Shown in pieces: positions 24,701-33,782 of a stretch of 64,000 nt of DNA; the first letter of the stretch is position 1, and each line of letters begins with the position of its first letter. Where the stretch lies: contig JAIXRN010000014.1 in NCBI GenBank assembly GCA_027485165.1, positions 1-64,000 on the forward strand. The letters are read 5' to 3'. This DNA is from Rubrivivax sp. GTDB lineage: Bacteria; Pseudomonadota; Gammaproteobacteria; Burkholderiales; Burkholderiaceae_C. Below the pieces are notes generated by a model, which had not been told where the DNA came from, ran no database searches, and worked only from the letters and a program-made list of their open reading frames with translations. The translations under genes and the position numbers were made by a program.

Positions 24701-26846
24701 CGTGCTGTCCTTCAACGGCAGCCAGACCCTGGGCGGCACCGGCAGCATCGTGCTGGGCAACAGCGGCGCCAGCAACCGGGCGCTCAGCCTGGAAGGCGCC
24801 ACGACGCTGACCATCGGCCCGGACATCACCGTGCGCGGCACGAGCGGCATCCTGGGCCAGACCTACCTGGCCGGCGGCAGCCAGTCGATCGTCAACAACG
24901 GCAGCTTCATTTCCGACGGCGGCGGGCTGATCACCGTGGCGCCTGGCACCGCCTTCGTCAACAACGGCCTGGCGCGTGCGCAATCCGGCAGCCTGACGGT
25001 GGCGGCACCGCTGTCGGGCACTGGCACCCTGCAGGCCGACCCGAGCGGGCAGCTCAACCTGCCGAACGGGGCCAAGGCCCAGGGCCGGCTGGTGCTGACG
25101 GGCGCGGGTGCCAACATCGCACTGGGCACCGGCAACCTGACGATCAGCAGCGACTACACCAACGTGGCCGCCGGCAGCGGCAACGGCTTCAACCGCCGCG
25201 CGGGCGTGACCGGCACGGGCCAGATCTTCGCCGCCGGCAACGTCGCGCCGCTGATCACCGGTGCCGGCGTCAGCGGCGGCGCCACGGCCAATGCCACGCT
25301 GGCGATCGGCAACGTGCGCGTCGGCACGACGGTCTTCAACTACCAGATCAACAACGGCGGCAGCACCGGGCCGACGCTGCGCGGCGCCATCCAGACCAGC
25401 GTCAACGGCGCCAGCCTGAACGACCCTCGCCTGGGCGGGACGGGCGTCACGCCGGGGCTGTTCAATGCCGGTGCGCCCGGCTTCGGCAGCGGCGACCTGG
25501 GCGTCAGCTTCAGCGTCGCTAGCTCAGGGGCCATTGCCCCGCTGACCGGCCAGCTGCTGAACTTCCGCAGCAACTTCGAGAACATCGGCGACCAGAAGCT
25601 GAACATCGTCGTCAGCAGTGGCGCTGCGGCCTACAACGCCGCGGTCGGCAGCGCCACGCCGGCGCCCATCCAGCTGGCAGCGCAACGCGTCGGCGGCAGC
25701 GTGACGCAGGCCCTGACGATCACCAACACCGCACCCGCGGGCGCCTTCAGCGAAGACCTGAACGCCCAGTTCGGGCCCGCCACCGGCGCGGCGCTGGGGG
25801 CGGGCAGTGTCACGGGCGTGCTGGCGGGCGGCAGCAGTGGTGGATCAGGCAGCCTGGCGGTCGGTGTCGACACGACGGTGTCGGGCGTGCGCAGCGGCAG
25901 TGTCACTGTCAACTTCGCCACGGCCGGGGCCGTGGGTGGCGTTGCCAACGGCCTGGGTGTTGCGGCTGCGAACCAGCAGGTCATCGCCGTCAGCGGGAAT
26001 GTCTACGCCCCGGCCGTGGCGCAGCTGAACACGCCTGCGGTGAACTTCGGCATCGTGCGCGTGGGTGACACCGTCGCGCCGCGCAACGTCAGTGTTACCA
26101 ACACGGCCAGTGGCGCGCTCACCGACACCCTGCGCGCCAGCCTGTCGGGTGGTGCGTCGCCCTTCACCGCCAGCGGCACCGCCACGGCGGTGGCCGCCGG
26201 CGCCACCAATGCCAGCAGCCTGGCCGTGACGCTCAACACGGCCGCCGCTGGCGTCTACAGCAGCAGCGGCAGCGTCAGCTTCACGAGCCAGAACCCCGAG
26301 ATGGCCGACCTGCCGCTGGGCACGGCCAGCGTGGGCTTCACGGCCCAGGTGAACAATCTGGCCGCGACGACCCTGGCGCACACCGGCGCCGGCAGCTTCA
26401 GTGGCAGCGCGCTGAGCTACACGCTGAACTTCGGCACCGTGCTGACGGGTGCCGCTGGCGGCACGGCCACGCTGAGCCTGGCCAACAGCGCCACGGGCCC
26501 GGCCGACGCGCTGGCCGGCAGCTTCAACCTGGGCGGCCTGCTGGCGGGCGACCCGTTCGCGCTGGGCGGCTTCGCCAGCTTCAGCAACCTGGCGGCGGGC
26601 AGCAGCCTGAACGGGCTGACGGTCAGCTTTGGTGGCACGGTGGAAGGCAGCTTTGACCGCGTGATCGTGCTCAACCGCCTGTCGACCAACGGCAGCGGGC
26701 CCGACCTGAGCCTGGCGCCGGTGGAGCTGCGCCTGGTCGGCACGGTGACGGCCGTGCCCGAGCCCGGCACCTGGGCGATGTGGCTGGCCGGCCTGGCCAT
26801 GCTGGGCAGCCTGCTACGCCGCCGCACGCGCATGCTGCAGGCTTGA
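21792..26846 (+). CDS. Large secreted PEP-CTERM protein with 187-residue tandem repeats
   Basis: The 1684-residue protein has an Arg-rich Sec signal peptide ending at PAQA (residue 42). A short unique region is followed by about five tandem Gly/Asn/Ser/Thr-rich repeats from about residue 155 to 1085. Each carries variants of GATVLTLG, LGQTYLAGG, QSIVNNGRI, NNGVLEAQNGGTL and GVTLSG. A C-terminal region of about 550 residues resembles choice-of-anchor D modules, and the end is a sorting signal VPEPGTWAMWLAGLAMLGS then LLRRRTR. The repeats look like a parallel beta-helix, as in adhesins. Exosortase/archaeosortase machinery, not in this window, should anchor or release it, usually with exopolysaccharide. 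A strong GGAGG precedes the ATG. The gene is monocistronic; function unknown. Confidence 0.88.
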   Translation: MFSSMPVNSPARRRHRALRARHALAMAAAALLGTAAAPPAQAAICTWNPATGNWASALNWTCGIVPTNGAADTAIIGAGLTSIVNDQQSPGVFRNVRNLSNAGTLQIDAFGFTLGSGGSSTNTGAINVGGVSTATLQVLHNINNAGGSINVGNGSTVSLSGAVITGGTVNTTGTGVLVPTASNANLLSGVSFNGGINMSANSILRVSSGLTLNGDIALNANSVLAFAGNQTLGGNGNIVLGNTGSSNRALSLEGATVLTLGSGITVSGQSGTLGQTYLAGGAQSIINNGRIAANVSGGSFSLEPNGGVTNNGVLEAQNGGTLVLNANVSGGPAGSIVAGTGSTVLQNGVTLSGNISTSGSGSFRASASNSNVLSGVSFSGTLDLASANAVQRVTGGLVLNGTVNVNSNSVLAFNGTQTLSGAGTVVLGNTGPSNRGLSLESNTVLTLGPDIVVRGQNGVLGETYLSGGTQSIVNNGRISADVLGGTVTLAPNAGTTNNGILEAQNGGTLVLASNVAGTAGGSIRAGAGSTVLQSGVTLSGTIATQGGGNIRPTASNSNVLAGVSFNGALDMATGNAIERVTGGLVLNGSINLNANSVLSFTGDQTLSGNGTITLGGTGSSNRALSLEGATVLTLGSGILVQGENGTLGQTYLAGGVQSIVNNGRISANVNNGNLNLVPNAGIVNNGVLEAANGGRLTLSSHVVGAAGSSIVAGAGSTVVQNGVTLSGTINTTGSGNFRATADNANFLNGVSFNGTLDLASANAVERVTGGLTLNGRIDLNANSVLSFSGDQSLSGSGELVLGGTGASNRALSLEGATVLTLGANIVVRGENGTLGQTYLAGGTQAIVNNGRISANVSGGTLTLAPNAGTTNNGVLEAQSGGTLVLSSNVTGTPAGQIRAGAGSTVVQNGVTLSGVINTSGDGNFRPTADNNNILSGVSFSGVLNMASTNGVERVAGGLTLNGRIDLNANSVLSFNGSQTLGGTGSIVLGNSGASNRALSLEGATTLTIGPDITVRGTSGILGQTYLAGGSQSIVNNGSFISDGGGLITVAPGTAFVNNGLARAQSGSLTVAAPLSGTGTLQADPSGQLNLPNGAKAQGRLVLTGAGANIALGTGNLTISSDYTNVAAGSGNGFNRRAGVTGTGQIFAAGNVAPLITGAGVSGGATANATLAIGNVRVGTTVFNYQINNGGSTGPTLRGAIQTSVNGASLNDPRLGGTGVTPGLFNAGAPGFGSGDLGVSFSVASSGAIAPLTGQLLNFRSNFENIGDQKLNIVVSSGAAAYNAAVGSATPAPIQLAAQRVGGSVTQALTITNTAPAGAFSEDLNAQFGPATGAALGAGSVTGVLAGGSSGGSGSLAVGVDTTVSGVRSGSVTVNFATAGAVGGVANGLGVAAANQQVIAVSGNVYAPAVAQLNTPAVNFGIVRVGDTVAPRNVSVTNTASGALTDTLRASLSGGASPFTASGTATAVAAGATNASSLAVTLNTAAAGVYSSSGSVSFTSQNPEMADLPLGTASVGFTAQVNNLAATTLAHTGAGSFSGSALSYTLNFGTVLTGAAGGTATLSLANSATGPADALAGSFNLGGLLAGDPFALGGFASFSNLAAGSSLNGLTVSFGGTVEGSFDRVIVLNRLSTNGSGPDLSLAPVELRLVGTVTAVPEPGTWAMWLAGLAMLGSLLRRRTRMLQA
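22250..25050 (+). repeat. Five-copy 561-bp coding tandem repeat
   Basis: The codon equivalent to the first Val of GATVLTLG begins at 22560, 23121, 23682, 24243 and 24804: four intervals of exactly 561 bases (187 codons). Copies 4 and 5 share 46 consecutive identical bases (24094-24139 versus 24655-24700). The first copy starts degenerate near 22250 and the last fades after about 25000. No indel separates the repeats. Confidence 0.93.
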
Positions 26847-26853
26847 CGGGCGG

Positions 26854-27825
26854 TCAGCGCCAGGCGCTGGCTGCATCCAGCGCCGCCATGTCGACCGCTG
26901 ACAACTGCAGCCGCGCGGCTGCGGCCAGCTCGGTCCACTGCGCCACGCGGGTGGCGCTGGCGATCGGCGCCGTGATGCCCGGCCGGGCGATCTGCCAGGC
27001 CAGGGCCACCTGGGCCGGCGTGGCGCGGTGTGCTTCGGCCACCGCGTCCAGCGCCGCCAGGATGCCCAGGCCGCGTGGGTTCAGGTAGGCCTTCACGCCG
27101 GCGCCGCGCGGGCTTTGCGCCAGGTCGGCCTCGCTGCGGTACTTGCCGGTGAGGAAGCCGCGCGCCAGGCCGAAGAAGTTGATCACGCCCAGGCCTTCGG
27201 CGCGGCACAGCGGTTCCAGCGCTTCTTCATACAGCTGGCGTTCGACCAGGTTGTAGTGCGGCTGCAGGGTCTCGTAGCGCGGCAGCCCCAGCCGGGCGCT
27301 GGTGGCCAGGGCTTCGGCCAGGCGCGGGGCGCTGTAGTTGCTGGCGCCGATGGCGCGCACCTTCCCTTCGCGGATGAGTTCGGCAAAGGCCGACAGGGTC
27401 TCATCCAGCGGCGTGGTGGCGTCGTCGTCGTGGCTCTGGTACAGGTCGATGCGGTCGGTCTGCAGCCGGCGCAGGCTGTCTTCGACGGCCTGGCGGATCC
27501 AGCGCCGGCTCAAGCCGGTCTTGCCGCTGCCCTCGTCGCCCATGGGCTTGCCCACCTTGGTGGCGATCAGGACCTGGTCGCGTTTGTGGCCGTTGCCTGG
27601 CAGCTTCAGCCACTGGCCAATGATGGTTTCGCTTTCACCGCCACTGTGGCCCGGGGCCCAGCGCGAATAGATGTCGGCAGTGTCGATCAGGTTGAAACCG
27701 CTGTCCGTGAAAGCGTCCAGCAGCTGGAAGGACGTGGCGGCATCGGCGGTCCAGCCGAAGACATTGCCACCGAAGGCGATCGGGGCCGTCATCAGGCCGC
27801 TGCGGCCCAGTTCACGTTGCTGCAT
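26854..27825 (-). CDS. Aldo/keto reductase (YajO/Tas-like)
   Basis: The 323-residue enzyme has the AKR motifs IDTADIYSRW with catalytic Asp and Tyr, ATKVGKPMG with Lys, DLYQSHDDDATTPL with His, and a C-terminal AWQIARPGITAPIASATRV for NADPH. It is closer to the YajO/potassium-channel-beta-subunit-like branch than the enzyme at 12710. It ends seven bases from the stop of the PEP-CTERM gene on the other strand and lies 34 bases downstream of hslU, with which it may be co-transcribed. Substrate unknown. Confidence 0.9.
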   Translation of the reverse strand: MQQRELGRSGLMTAPIAFGGNVFGWTADAATSFQLLDAFTDSGFNLIDTADIYSRWAPGHSGGESETIIGQWLKLPGNGHKRDQVLIATKVGKPMGDEGSGKTGLSRRWIRQAVEDSLRRLQTDRIDLYQSHDDDATTPLDETLSAFAELIREGKVRAIGASNYSAPRLAEALATSARLGLPRYETLQPHYNLVERQLYEEALEPLCRAEGLGVINFFGLARGFLTGKYRSEADLAQSPRGAGVKAYLNPRGLGILAALDAVAEAHRATPAQVALAWQIARPGITAPIASATRVAQWTELAAAARLQLSAVDMAALDAASAWR

Positions 27826-27859
27826 GGGTGTTGTGGAAAGTGAAGAGCAGGGCTGGCGT

Positions 27860-29239
27860 TCAGAGGATGTAGCGCGACAGGTCTTCGTCCTTGGCCAGTT
27901 CTCCGAGGCGCGCGTTCACCATCGCGGCGTCCACCACCAGGGTCTGGCCGCTGCGGCTGGGCGCGTCGAAGCTGATCTCGTCCAGCAGCCTCTCCATCAC
28001 CGTGGCCAGGCGGCGGGCACCGATGTTTTCGGTGCGCTCGTTCACTTCAAAGGCGATCTCGGCCAGCCGGCGCACGGCTTCGGCTTGCACCTGCACTGTC
28101 ACGCCTTCGGTGGCCAGCAGGGCCTGGTACTGCGACACCAGGCTGGCGTGGGTGCTGGTGAGGATGGCTTCGAAGTCGGCCACGCTCAGCGACGACAGCT
28201 CCACGCGGATCGGGAAGCGGCCCTGCAGTTCAGGAATCAGGTCGCTGGGCTTGGCCAGGTGGAAGGCGCCGCTGGCGATGAACAGGATGTGGTCGGTCTT
28301 GACCACGCCGTACTTGGTGCTGACGGCTGTGCCTTCCACCAGCGGCAGCAGATCGCGCTGCACGCCCTGGCGGCTGACTTCGGCGGTGCTGCCGTTGTCA
28401 GAACGCGAGGCCACCTTGTCGATCTCGTCGATGAAGACGATGCCGTCGGCTTCGGCCTTGGCCACCGCAGCGGCGCGCACCTCGTCGTCATTCACCAGCC
28501 GGCTGGCTTCCTCGTCCACCAGAAGCCGGCGCGCTTCGCCGATCTTCAGCTTGCGCTTGCTCTTCTTGGCCTGGTTCATCTGGCTGAACAGGCCCTTCAT
28601 CTGCTCGGCCAGGTCTTCCATGCCCGGCAGGCCCTGCGGGCCCAGCACTTCCAGCGCCGGCTTGGCGTCGGCCAGGTCGATCTCGATGTCCTTGTCGTCG
28701 AGCGTGCCTTCGCGCAGCCGCTTGCGCATCACCTGGCGCGCGGTGTTTTCAGCCGCCGGCTCGGCGGCGAAACCGATGCTGCGTGTGTCCCTGGCAGCAT
28801 CGCGCGGCGGGGGCACCAGCACGTCGAGGATGCGTTCCTCGGCCGCGTCCTGCGCCGCCGCGCGCCGGGTGGCCACCTGGCGCTGGCGTTCCTGCTTCAC
28901 CGCCACTTCCACCAGGTCGCGGATGATGGTGTCCACGTCCTTGCCCACATAGCCCACCTCGGTGAACTTGGTGGCTTCGACCTTGATGAAGGGTGCGTCG
29001 GCCAGGCGTGCCAGGCGGCGCGCGATCTCGGTCTTGCCCACGCCCGTGGGGCCGATCATCAGGATGTTCTTCGGCGTGATCTCGGCTTGCAGCGCGCCCT
29101 GCACGCGGCGGCGGCGCCAGCGGTTGCGCAACGCGATGGCCACCGCGCGCTTGGCCGCGTGCTGGCCGACGATGTGCTTGTCGAGTTCGGCGACGATCTG
29201 CGCCGGCGTCAGCCCCTGCGGGTCGAAGTCGGCAGTCAT
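27860..29239 (-). CDS. hslU: ATP-dependent protease ATPase subunit HslU
   Basis: The 459-residue AAA+ unfoldase pairs with HslV. The start [20 protein letters not shown] is typical, Walker A is [17 protein letters not shown] (about 58-74), the pore loop region is GYVGKDV, Walker B is [11 protein letters not shown], and the sensor 2/C-terminal ending DLSRYIL inserts into HslV. The I-domain occupies about residues 110-240. The start overlaps the hslV stop by four bases. Confidence 0.98.
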   Translation of the reverse strand: MTADFDPQGLTPAQIVAELDKHIVGQHAAKRAVAIALRNRWRRRRVQGALQAEITPKNILMIGPTGVGKTEIARRLARLADAPFIKVEATKFTEVGYVGKDVDTIIRDLVEVAVKQERQRQVATRRAAAQDAAEERILDVLVPPPRDAARDTRSIGFAAEPAAENTARQVMRKRLREGTLDDKDIEIDLADAKPALEVLGPQGLPGMEDLAEQMKGLFSQMNQAKKSKRKLKIGEARRLLVDEEASRLVNDDEVRAAAVAKAEADGIVFIDEIDKVASRSDNGSTAEVSRQGVQRDLLPLVEGTAVSTKYGVVKTDHILFIASGAFHLAKPSDLIPELQGRFPIRVELSSLSVADFEAILTSTHASLVSQYQALLATEGVTVQVQAEAVRRLAEIAFEVNERTENIGARRLATVMERLLDEISFDAPSRSGQTLVVDAAMVNARLGELAKDEDLSRYIL

Positions 29240-29772
29240 TCCAGGCTTTCGATGATGTGGTTCTGGTTCGTATAAATGCAGATGTCGCCCGCGATCTCCA
29301 GCGACCGCTTGACGATCTGCGCCGGCGCCAGGTCGGTGTGGTTCAGCAGCGCCATGGCCGCGGCCTGGGCGTAGGCGCCGCCGCTGCCGATGGCCACGAT
29401 GCCCTGTTCGGGTTCCAGCACGTCGCCATTGCCGGTGATGATGAGACTGGCCGTGCGGTCGGCTACGGCCAGCATGGCTTCCAGGCGGCGCAGCACGCGG
29501 TCGGTGCGCCAGTCGCGCGTCAGTTCGATGGCCGCGCGCACCAAGTGGCCCTGGTGCTTTTCCAGCTTCGCTTCGAAGCGTTCGAACAGCGTGAAGGCAT
29601 CGGCCGTGGCGCCGGCAAAGCCGGCCAGCACCTGGTCGCGGTAAAGCTTGCGCACCTTGCGCGCGCTGGCCTTGACGACGATCGTGCCCAGCGTCACCTG
29701 ACCGTCGCCGCCCAGGGCAACGATGGGGCCGCGGCGGACGCTCACGATGGTCGTCCCGTGATAGGTTTCCAT
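29236..29772 (-). CDS. hslV: ATP-dependent protease peptidase subunit HslV
   Basis: The 178-residue threonine peptidase has the N-terminal nucleophile Thr7 in TTIVSVRR, preceded by a six-residue propeptide METYHG that must be removed. [20 protein letters not shown] and [10 protein letters not shown] are family signatures. The longer propeptide, compared with only Met in E. coli, is a betaproteobacterial habit. It is the first gene of hslVU; the STAS-like gene lies 49 bases upstream on the same strand. Confidence 0.98.
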   Translation of the reverse strand: METYHGTTIVSVRRGPIVALGGDGQVTLGTIVVKASARKVRKLYRDQVLAGFAGATADAFTLFERFEAKLEKHQGHLVRAAIELTRDWRTDRVLRRLEAMLAVADRTASLIITGNGDVLEPEQGIVAIGSGGAYAQAAAMALLNHTDLAPAQIVKRSLEIAGDICIYTNQNHIIESLE

Positions 29773-29821
29773 AAGTTCTTGTCAGTTGGCGCCAAAGCGC
29801 CGGGGTTCAAGGCGAGCGTGC

Positions 29822-31741
29822 CTAAACCTTGCGAACTTGCACCTTGGCGTGTTCGTTGATGCCCATGGCACCAAAGAACAGCGCCAGCAGGCGGTGCGCG
29901 TCGACGAAATGCACGGCGCGGTTGTCGTTGCGCTTGGTCAGCACCCAGTTCAGCAGGTCGCCGGCGGCGATGAAGTCCACGCGGATCAGCCGCGCGCAGC
30001 TGACGCTGACGATCGGCGCGGCATTCAGGCCGTCGTCCAGCTTGCGCAGGGTGGCGCCGATGTCGCCCACCAGCTGGCCCGACAGTTCCACATGCGCCAT
30101 TGCGACTGGGCTGGAAGCGCCCGTGTCGTCGTGCAGGCCCGATTCCAGGAAGCTGGTGGACACCTCGCTGACGCGCGACATCTGCGGGTTGCGCGTGTTC
30201 GGGTGTGCGCCGGCCACCCGCACCTTGCAGCGCGCGGGTTCCCAGGAGGGCGGCGAGACTTCGTAGGTGACGCAGTAGTCGATCGCGGCTTCGTCGAACT
30301 GGTCGGCGCGGTTGGCCAGGCGCAGGGCGTCCAGTCGCGTCAGCCAGAAGGCGGGGTCGGCGTCGCGCACGCCGGTCGGTGCGGCTTCCTGCAGCACCTG
30401 GAACAGGCGGTCGCCGGCCACCCAGCGCATTTCCAGGGTCTGGCCGGCCCACAGGCGCAGCAGCATCGACAGCTGGGTGGCGGCTTCGGGGTCGATGCGC
30501 TGCAGCTGCGACCAGTCGAACACCCAGGGCAGCGGCATCTGCAGGGTCTGCGAACGCAGGCGCGCCACGGCGTCGGTGTCCAGCTGCGGCGGGCAGACCC
30601 AGCCGACATCGCCCGACCCCATCGTGCTGCTGTGGGTGGCGACCACGGGCTCTTCAGCCACTGCGTCGGCCACCAGCTTGGGCAGCGAATACCACTGCGG
30701 CGCCGACCAGCCGAACTGGTGCGCGTAGTCCATGGCCAGGCTTTCGAAGCGCTGCTGCTGGCCGGTGGCGCGGTACAGGTCGAACAGCACCAGCCAGGTC
30801 TCGGCATGCTGGGCACGCTGGCCGCTGGCGCTGGTGAGCTGCTGCAGCGCGTTTTCGCACTGCGTGAAGTCGGCATTGGCAAACGCGATCACGGCTTCGT
30901 CGAGCTCGGGGTCGTGCACGACTTCGCTGACTTCCAGCGCCAGCGCCGGGTCTTCGGTGCTGCGCGGCCCCGGCGGCGTGGCGGCAGCTGCCGGTAGCGG
31001 GGGCAGGGGCTCTAACGGTGGCAGCGGCGCCAAAGGTGGCAGCCCGGTGCCCATCTGCAGCGGTGCCGGCGCGGCGGCGCGGGGGGCGTTGAAACCGCTG
31101 TCGTGCGCCGCGGCGGCAGTGCGGGCTGCCAGCGGTGGCAGTGATGGCACGGATGGCAGCACGTCGCTGTGGTCGTCCATCGGGCCGCCTCGTTGCAGCT
31201 CGGGGCTGTCGGGCAGGGCGAAGTCGGGGCCGGGCCTGGACGCGTCGGTGCGCGAATCGGGGCCGCGCAAGGCACCGGGCCCGCTGTCGCGTGCGGCCGG
31301 GCGCGGTTGTGCTCCGGCCAACCGGGCCAGCGCACCGGCTACGGAATTGCCCAGCTGGCCACGGCGGCTGGTGTTGCGGAAGCCGCCTTCGCCCACCATC
31401 TGCTGTTCGATTTCGTCGATCTTGGCCTTCACGCCCTGGTCGGGGCGGCCGGCCTTGGGGTCGGGCAGGCGGGCTTCGGAATCGTCCAGCCGCGAAGAGC
31501 CCCCCAGAGCTGCCAGCTGTTCTGGCGACAGGCCTTCGCGGCGCACCCGGCGCAGCATGTCGAATTCGCGCTTGCGCACGAAGTCGTTCCGGCGCTTGCG
31601 CTCGATCATGGCCTTGAGCTCGGATTTCTCCAGCTCGAGTTCGCGCGAGTCTTCCTGCTTGGTGTTGAGCTCGGTCCAGTCGGTGGCCGGGTTGGCCACG
31701 AACCGCACCACCTTGCGGAAGAAGCTTTCGTTGTCGGCCAT
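29822..31741 (-). CDS. Conserved protein with C-terminal STAS-like domain
   Basis: The 639-residue cytoplasmic protein has a helical, charged N-terminus (MADNESFFRKVVRFVANPATD, then ELELEKSELKAMIERKRRND), a long Pro/Ala/Gly-rich low-complexity middle (about 110-260), a TPR-like helical segment (ANADFTQCENALQQLTSASG onward) and a C-terminal half resembling duplicated STAS domains. The last of these is PIVSVSCARLIRVDFIAAGD followed by FVDAHRLLALFFGAMGINEH. Such proteins occur next to hslV or dksA in Burkholderiales, with no defined role. It may be a scaffold or signalling protein; no catalytic motif is present. Confidence 0.72.
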   Translation of the reverse strand: MADNESFFRKVVRFVANPATDWTELNTKQEDSRELELEKSELKAMIERKRRNDFVRKREFDMLRRVRREGLSPEQLAALGGSSRLDDSEARLPDPKAGRPDQGVKAKIDEIEQQMVGEGGFRNTSRRGQLGNSVAGALARLAGAQPRPAARDSGPGALRGPDSRTDASRPGPDFALPDSPELQRGGPMDDHSDVLPSVPSLPPLAARTAAAAHDSGFNAPRAAAPAPLQMGTGLPPLAPLPPLEPLPPLPAAAATPPGPRSTEDPALALEVSEVVHDPELDEAVIAFANADFTQCENALQQLTSASGQRAQHAETWLVLFDLYRATGQQQRFESLAMDYAHQFGWSAPQWYSLPKLVADAVAEEPVVATHSSTMGSGDVGWVCPPQLDTDAVARLRSQTLQMPLPWVFDWSQLQRIDPEAATQLSMLLRLWAGQTLEMRWVAGDRLFQVLQEAAPTGVRDADPAFWLTRLDALRLANRADQFDEAAIDYCVTYEVSPPSWEPARCKVRVAGAHPNTRNPQMSRVSEVSTSFLESGLHDDTGASSPVAMAHVELSGQLVGDIGATLRKLDDGLNAAPIVSVSCARLIRVDFIAAGDLLNWVLTKRNDNRAVHFVDAHRLLALFFGAMGINEHAKVQVRKV

Positions 31742-31767
31742 CGCGGCAGCGTCCGGTGCCTTGCGCC

Positions 31768-32532
31768 CTAGTCGCCGAACATCTTCTGCTTCAGCTCACG
31801 CCGTTGCTGCGCTTCCAGCGACAGCGTGGCGGTGGGCCGGGCCAGTAGCCGGGCGATGCCGATGGGTTCGCCAGTCTCGTCGCAGAAGCCGTATTCGCCA
31901 CTGTCGATGCGCGTCAGCGACTGCGCCACCTTCTTCAGCAGCTTGCGTTCACGGTCGCGGGTGCGCAGTTCCAGCGCGTGTTCTTCCTCGATCGTGGCGC
32001 GGTCGGCCGGGTCGGGCACGATGCTCGTGTCTTCGCGCAGGTGCTCGGTGGTTTCGCCGGCGTTGGACAGCAGGTCGTCCTTCTGCTGCTGCAGCCGGGC
32101 GCGGAAGAATTCCAGCTGCTTGTCGTTCATGTACTCGCTGTCGGGCATGGCCAGCAGCTCGGCTTCGGTCAGGTCCTTGCCGGCCTTGGTCTTCCAGGCG
32201 TTGACGAGTTTGGGGTCTGCTTTGTAGGCGTTCTTCTGCACTTCGATCGGGTCAGGCAGCTTCGACGGCGGGGAAGGCGCGAAGCGGTCAGTGAAACGGT
32301 TACTGCCACCGGACAAGGCGGTGGACGGCACCTGGGCGGGGGTTTCCGGCAGGGCCCGCGCCTTGGCGGACGCCTTGCTGGACTTGCTGCTGGCCGGTTT
32401 GGCCGCAGCAGGAGCTGCGGCGGTGGCGGCCACAGCGGTGGCCGGCGCGGTGGCAGGAGCGGCTGCCGCCTTGACCGGTGTCTTCGCCGGGGTCTTGGCT
32501 GCGGGGCTGGCTTTTGCAGCGGTCTTCGTCAA
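31768..32532 (-). CDS. dksA: RNA polymerase-binding transcription factor DksA (zinc-finger Cys-poor form)
   Basis: The 254-residue protein acts with ppGpp at the RNA polymerase secondary channel. The coiled-coil tip DPADRA (174-179) is intact, and KQLEFFRARLQQQKDDLL and GEYGFCDETGEPIG are clear family blocks. Of the four zinc-finger cysteines only Cys217 remains; the others are Thr220, Ser238 and Ala241, so it should not bind zinc. The first 90 residues form an Ala/Pro/Lys-rich extension. The start is a TTG with AGGAG seven bases upstream; no ATG start fits. It lies 26 bases upstream of the STAS-like gene. Confidence 0.92.
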   Translation of the reverse strand: MTKTAAKASPAAKTPAKTPVKAAAAPATAPATAVAATAAAPAAAKPASSKSSKASAKARALPETPAQVPSTALSGGSNRFTDRFAPSPPSKLPDPIEVQKNAYKADPKLVNAWKTKAGKDLTEAELLAMPDSEYMNDKQLEFFRARLQQQKDDLLSNAGETTEHLREDTSIVPDPADRATIEEEHALELRTRDRERKLLKKVAQSLTRIDSGEYGFCDETGEPIGIARLLARPTATLSLEAQQRRELKQKMFGD

Positions 32533-32698
32533 GGGCTTCTCCTCGCCTGGGTATCTCAAAGGGGCACAAATGGCCGCCGGTGGGCGGAAGGGCCCCAACC
32601 GGGACTGCAGCAGCTGGGCTGCAGACCTTCAAGGCGCGCGGATTGTAGCCACCGGCTGGCCGCCCGCGGGCTGGCCAGACTGCAGCAGTTAGCAGCTT

Positions 32699-33754
32699 TC
32701 AGACCAGACATTGCTCCAGGCCCTGCAGCAGCACTTCGCGCGGCAGGTCGATGCCGATGAACACCATCTTGCTGCCCTTGGCTTCGCCCGGGGCCCACTT
32801 CGGGCCCAGGTCACTGCCCATGAGCTGGTGCACGCCCTGGAAGATGACCTTGCGGTCACTGCCCTTCATGTGCAGCACACCCTTGTAGCGCAGCATCTTG
32901 GGGCCATAGACCTGCACGATGGCGCCCAGGAAGTCTTCCAGCTTGGCGGGGTTGAAGGCGCGTGCGCTGCGGAAGACGAAGGACTTCACATCGTCGTCGT
33001 GCGCGTGGTGGTGGGGGTGATCGCAGGCTTCACCGGGGCCGTGGTCGTGGCCTTCATGGCCATGGTCGTGGCCGTGATGGTCGTGCTCGTCGGCCTTCAG
33101 GAAGTCCGGGTCGATGTCGAGCTTGGCATTGAGGTTGAAGCCCTTCAAGTCAAAGACCTTGGCGATCGGCACTTCGCCGAAATGCACCGCCTGCTGCGGT
33201 GCGCGCGGGTTCATGTGCTTGATGCGGTGCTGCAGGGCGTCGAGCGCGGCGCTGTCGACCAGGTCGGTCTTGCTGATGAAGATCTGGTCGGCAAACCCGA
33301 TCTGCCGGCGCGCTTCCTGGCGCGTGTCCAGCTGGGCTTCGGCGTGCTTGGCATCGACCAGGGTCAGGATGCTGTCCAGCAGGTAGCTTTCGGCGATCTC
33401 GTCGTCCATGAAGAAGGTCTGCGCCACCGGGCCAGGGTCGGCCAGGCCGGTGGTTTCGATCACGACACGGTCAAAGCTGAGTTCGCCCTTGCGTTTCTTT
33501 TCAGCCAGGTCGGCCAGGGTGCTGCGCAAGTCCTCGCGGATGGTGCAGCAGACACAGCCGTTGCTCATCTGGATGACCTGTTCCTCGGTGTCGGCCACCA
33601 GGATGTCGTTGTCGATGTTCTCTTCGCCGAACTCGTTCTCGATCACGGCAATCTTCTGTCCGTGGGCTTCGGTCAGCACGCGCTTGAGCAGGGTGGTCTT
33701 GCCCGAGCCCAGGAAGCCGGTGAGGATGGTGGCGGGAATCAGACCTTGCGACAT
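32699..33754 (-). CDS. COG0523 (CobW/YjiA/ZNG1-like) metallochaperone GTPase
   Basis: The 351-residue GTPase has Walker A GFLGSGKTTL (13-22), the metal-binding CVCC motif (67-70, within SNGCVCCTIRED), ETTGLADPGPV, and SKTDLV as the guanine-specificity motif. A His/Asp-rich segment (about 214-246, many HDH and HGHD words) separates it from the CobW C-terminal domain with GVLHMKGSDRKVIFQGVHQL. The family loads zinc or other metals into client proteins. It lies immediately upstream, on the same strand, of a DksA that needs no zinc. The metal is not predictable from sequence, though His enrichment favours zinc, cobalt or nickel. Confidence 0.88.
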   Translation of the reverse strand: MSQGLIPATILTGFLGSGKTTLLKRVLTEAHGQKIAVIENEFGEENIDNDILVADTEEQVIQMSNGCVCCTIREDLRSTLADLAEKKRKGELSFDRVVIETTGLADPGPVAQTFFMDDEIAESYLLDSILTLVDAKHAEAQLDTRQEARRQIGFADQIFISKTDLVDSAALDALQHRIKHMNPRAPQQAVHFGEVPIAKVFDLKGFNLNAKLDIDPDFLKADEHDHHGHDHGHEGHDHGPGEACDHPHHHAHDDDVKSFVFRSARAFNPAKLEDFLGAIVQVYGPKMLRYKGVLHMKGSDRKVIFQGVHQLMGSDLGPKWAPGEAKGSKMVFIGIDLPREVLLQGLEQCLV

Positions 33755-33782
33755 GGTGAGGCGCCTTCGTTGGTGTTTGCAG

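Noticed and set aside
22250-25050. Regular repeats considered as a CRISPR array
   Set aside because: The 561-bp period lies in one long coding frame with diverged rather than identical repeats and no spacers; it is a protein repeat.
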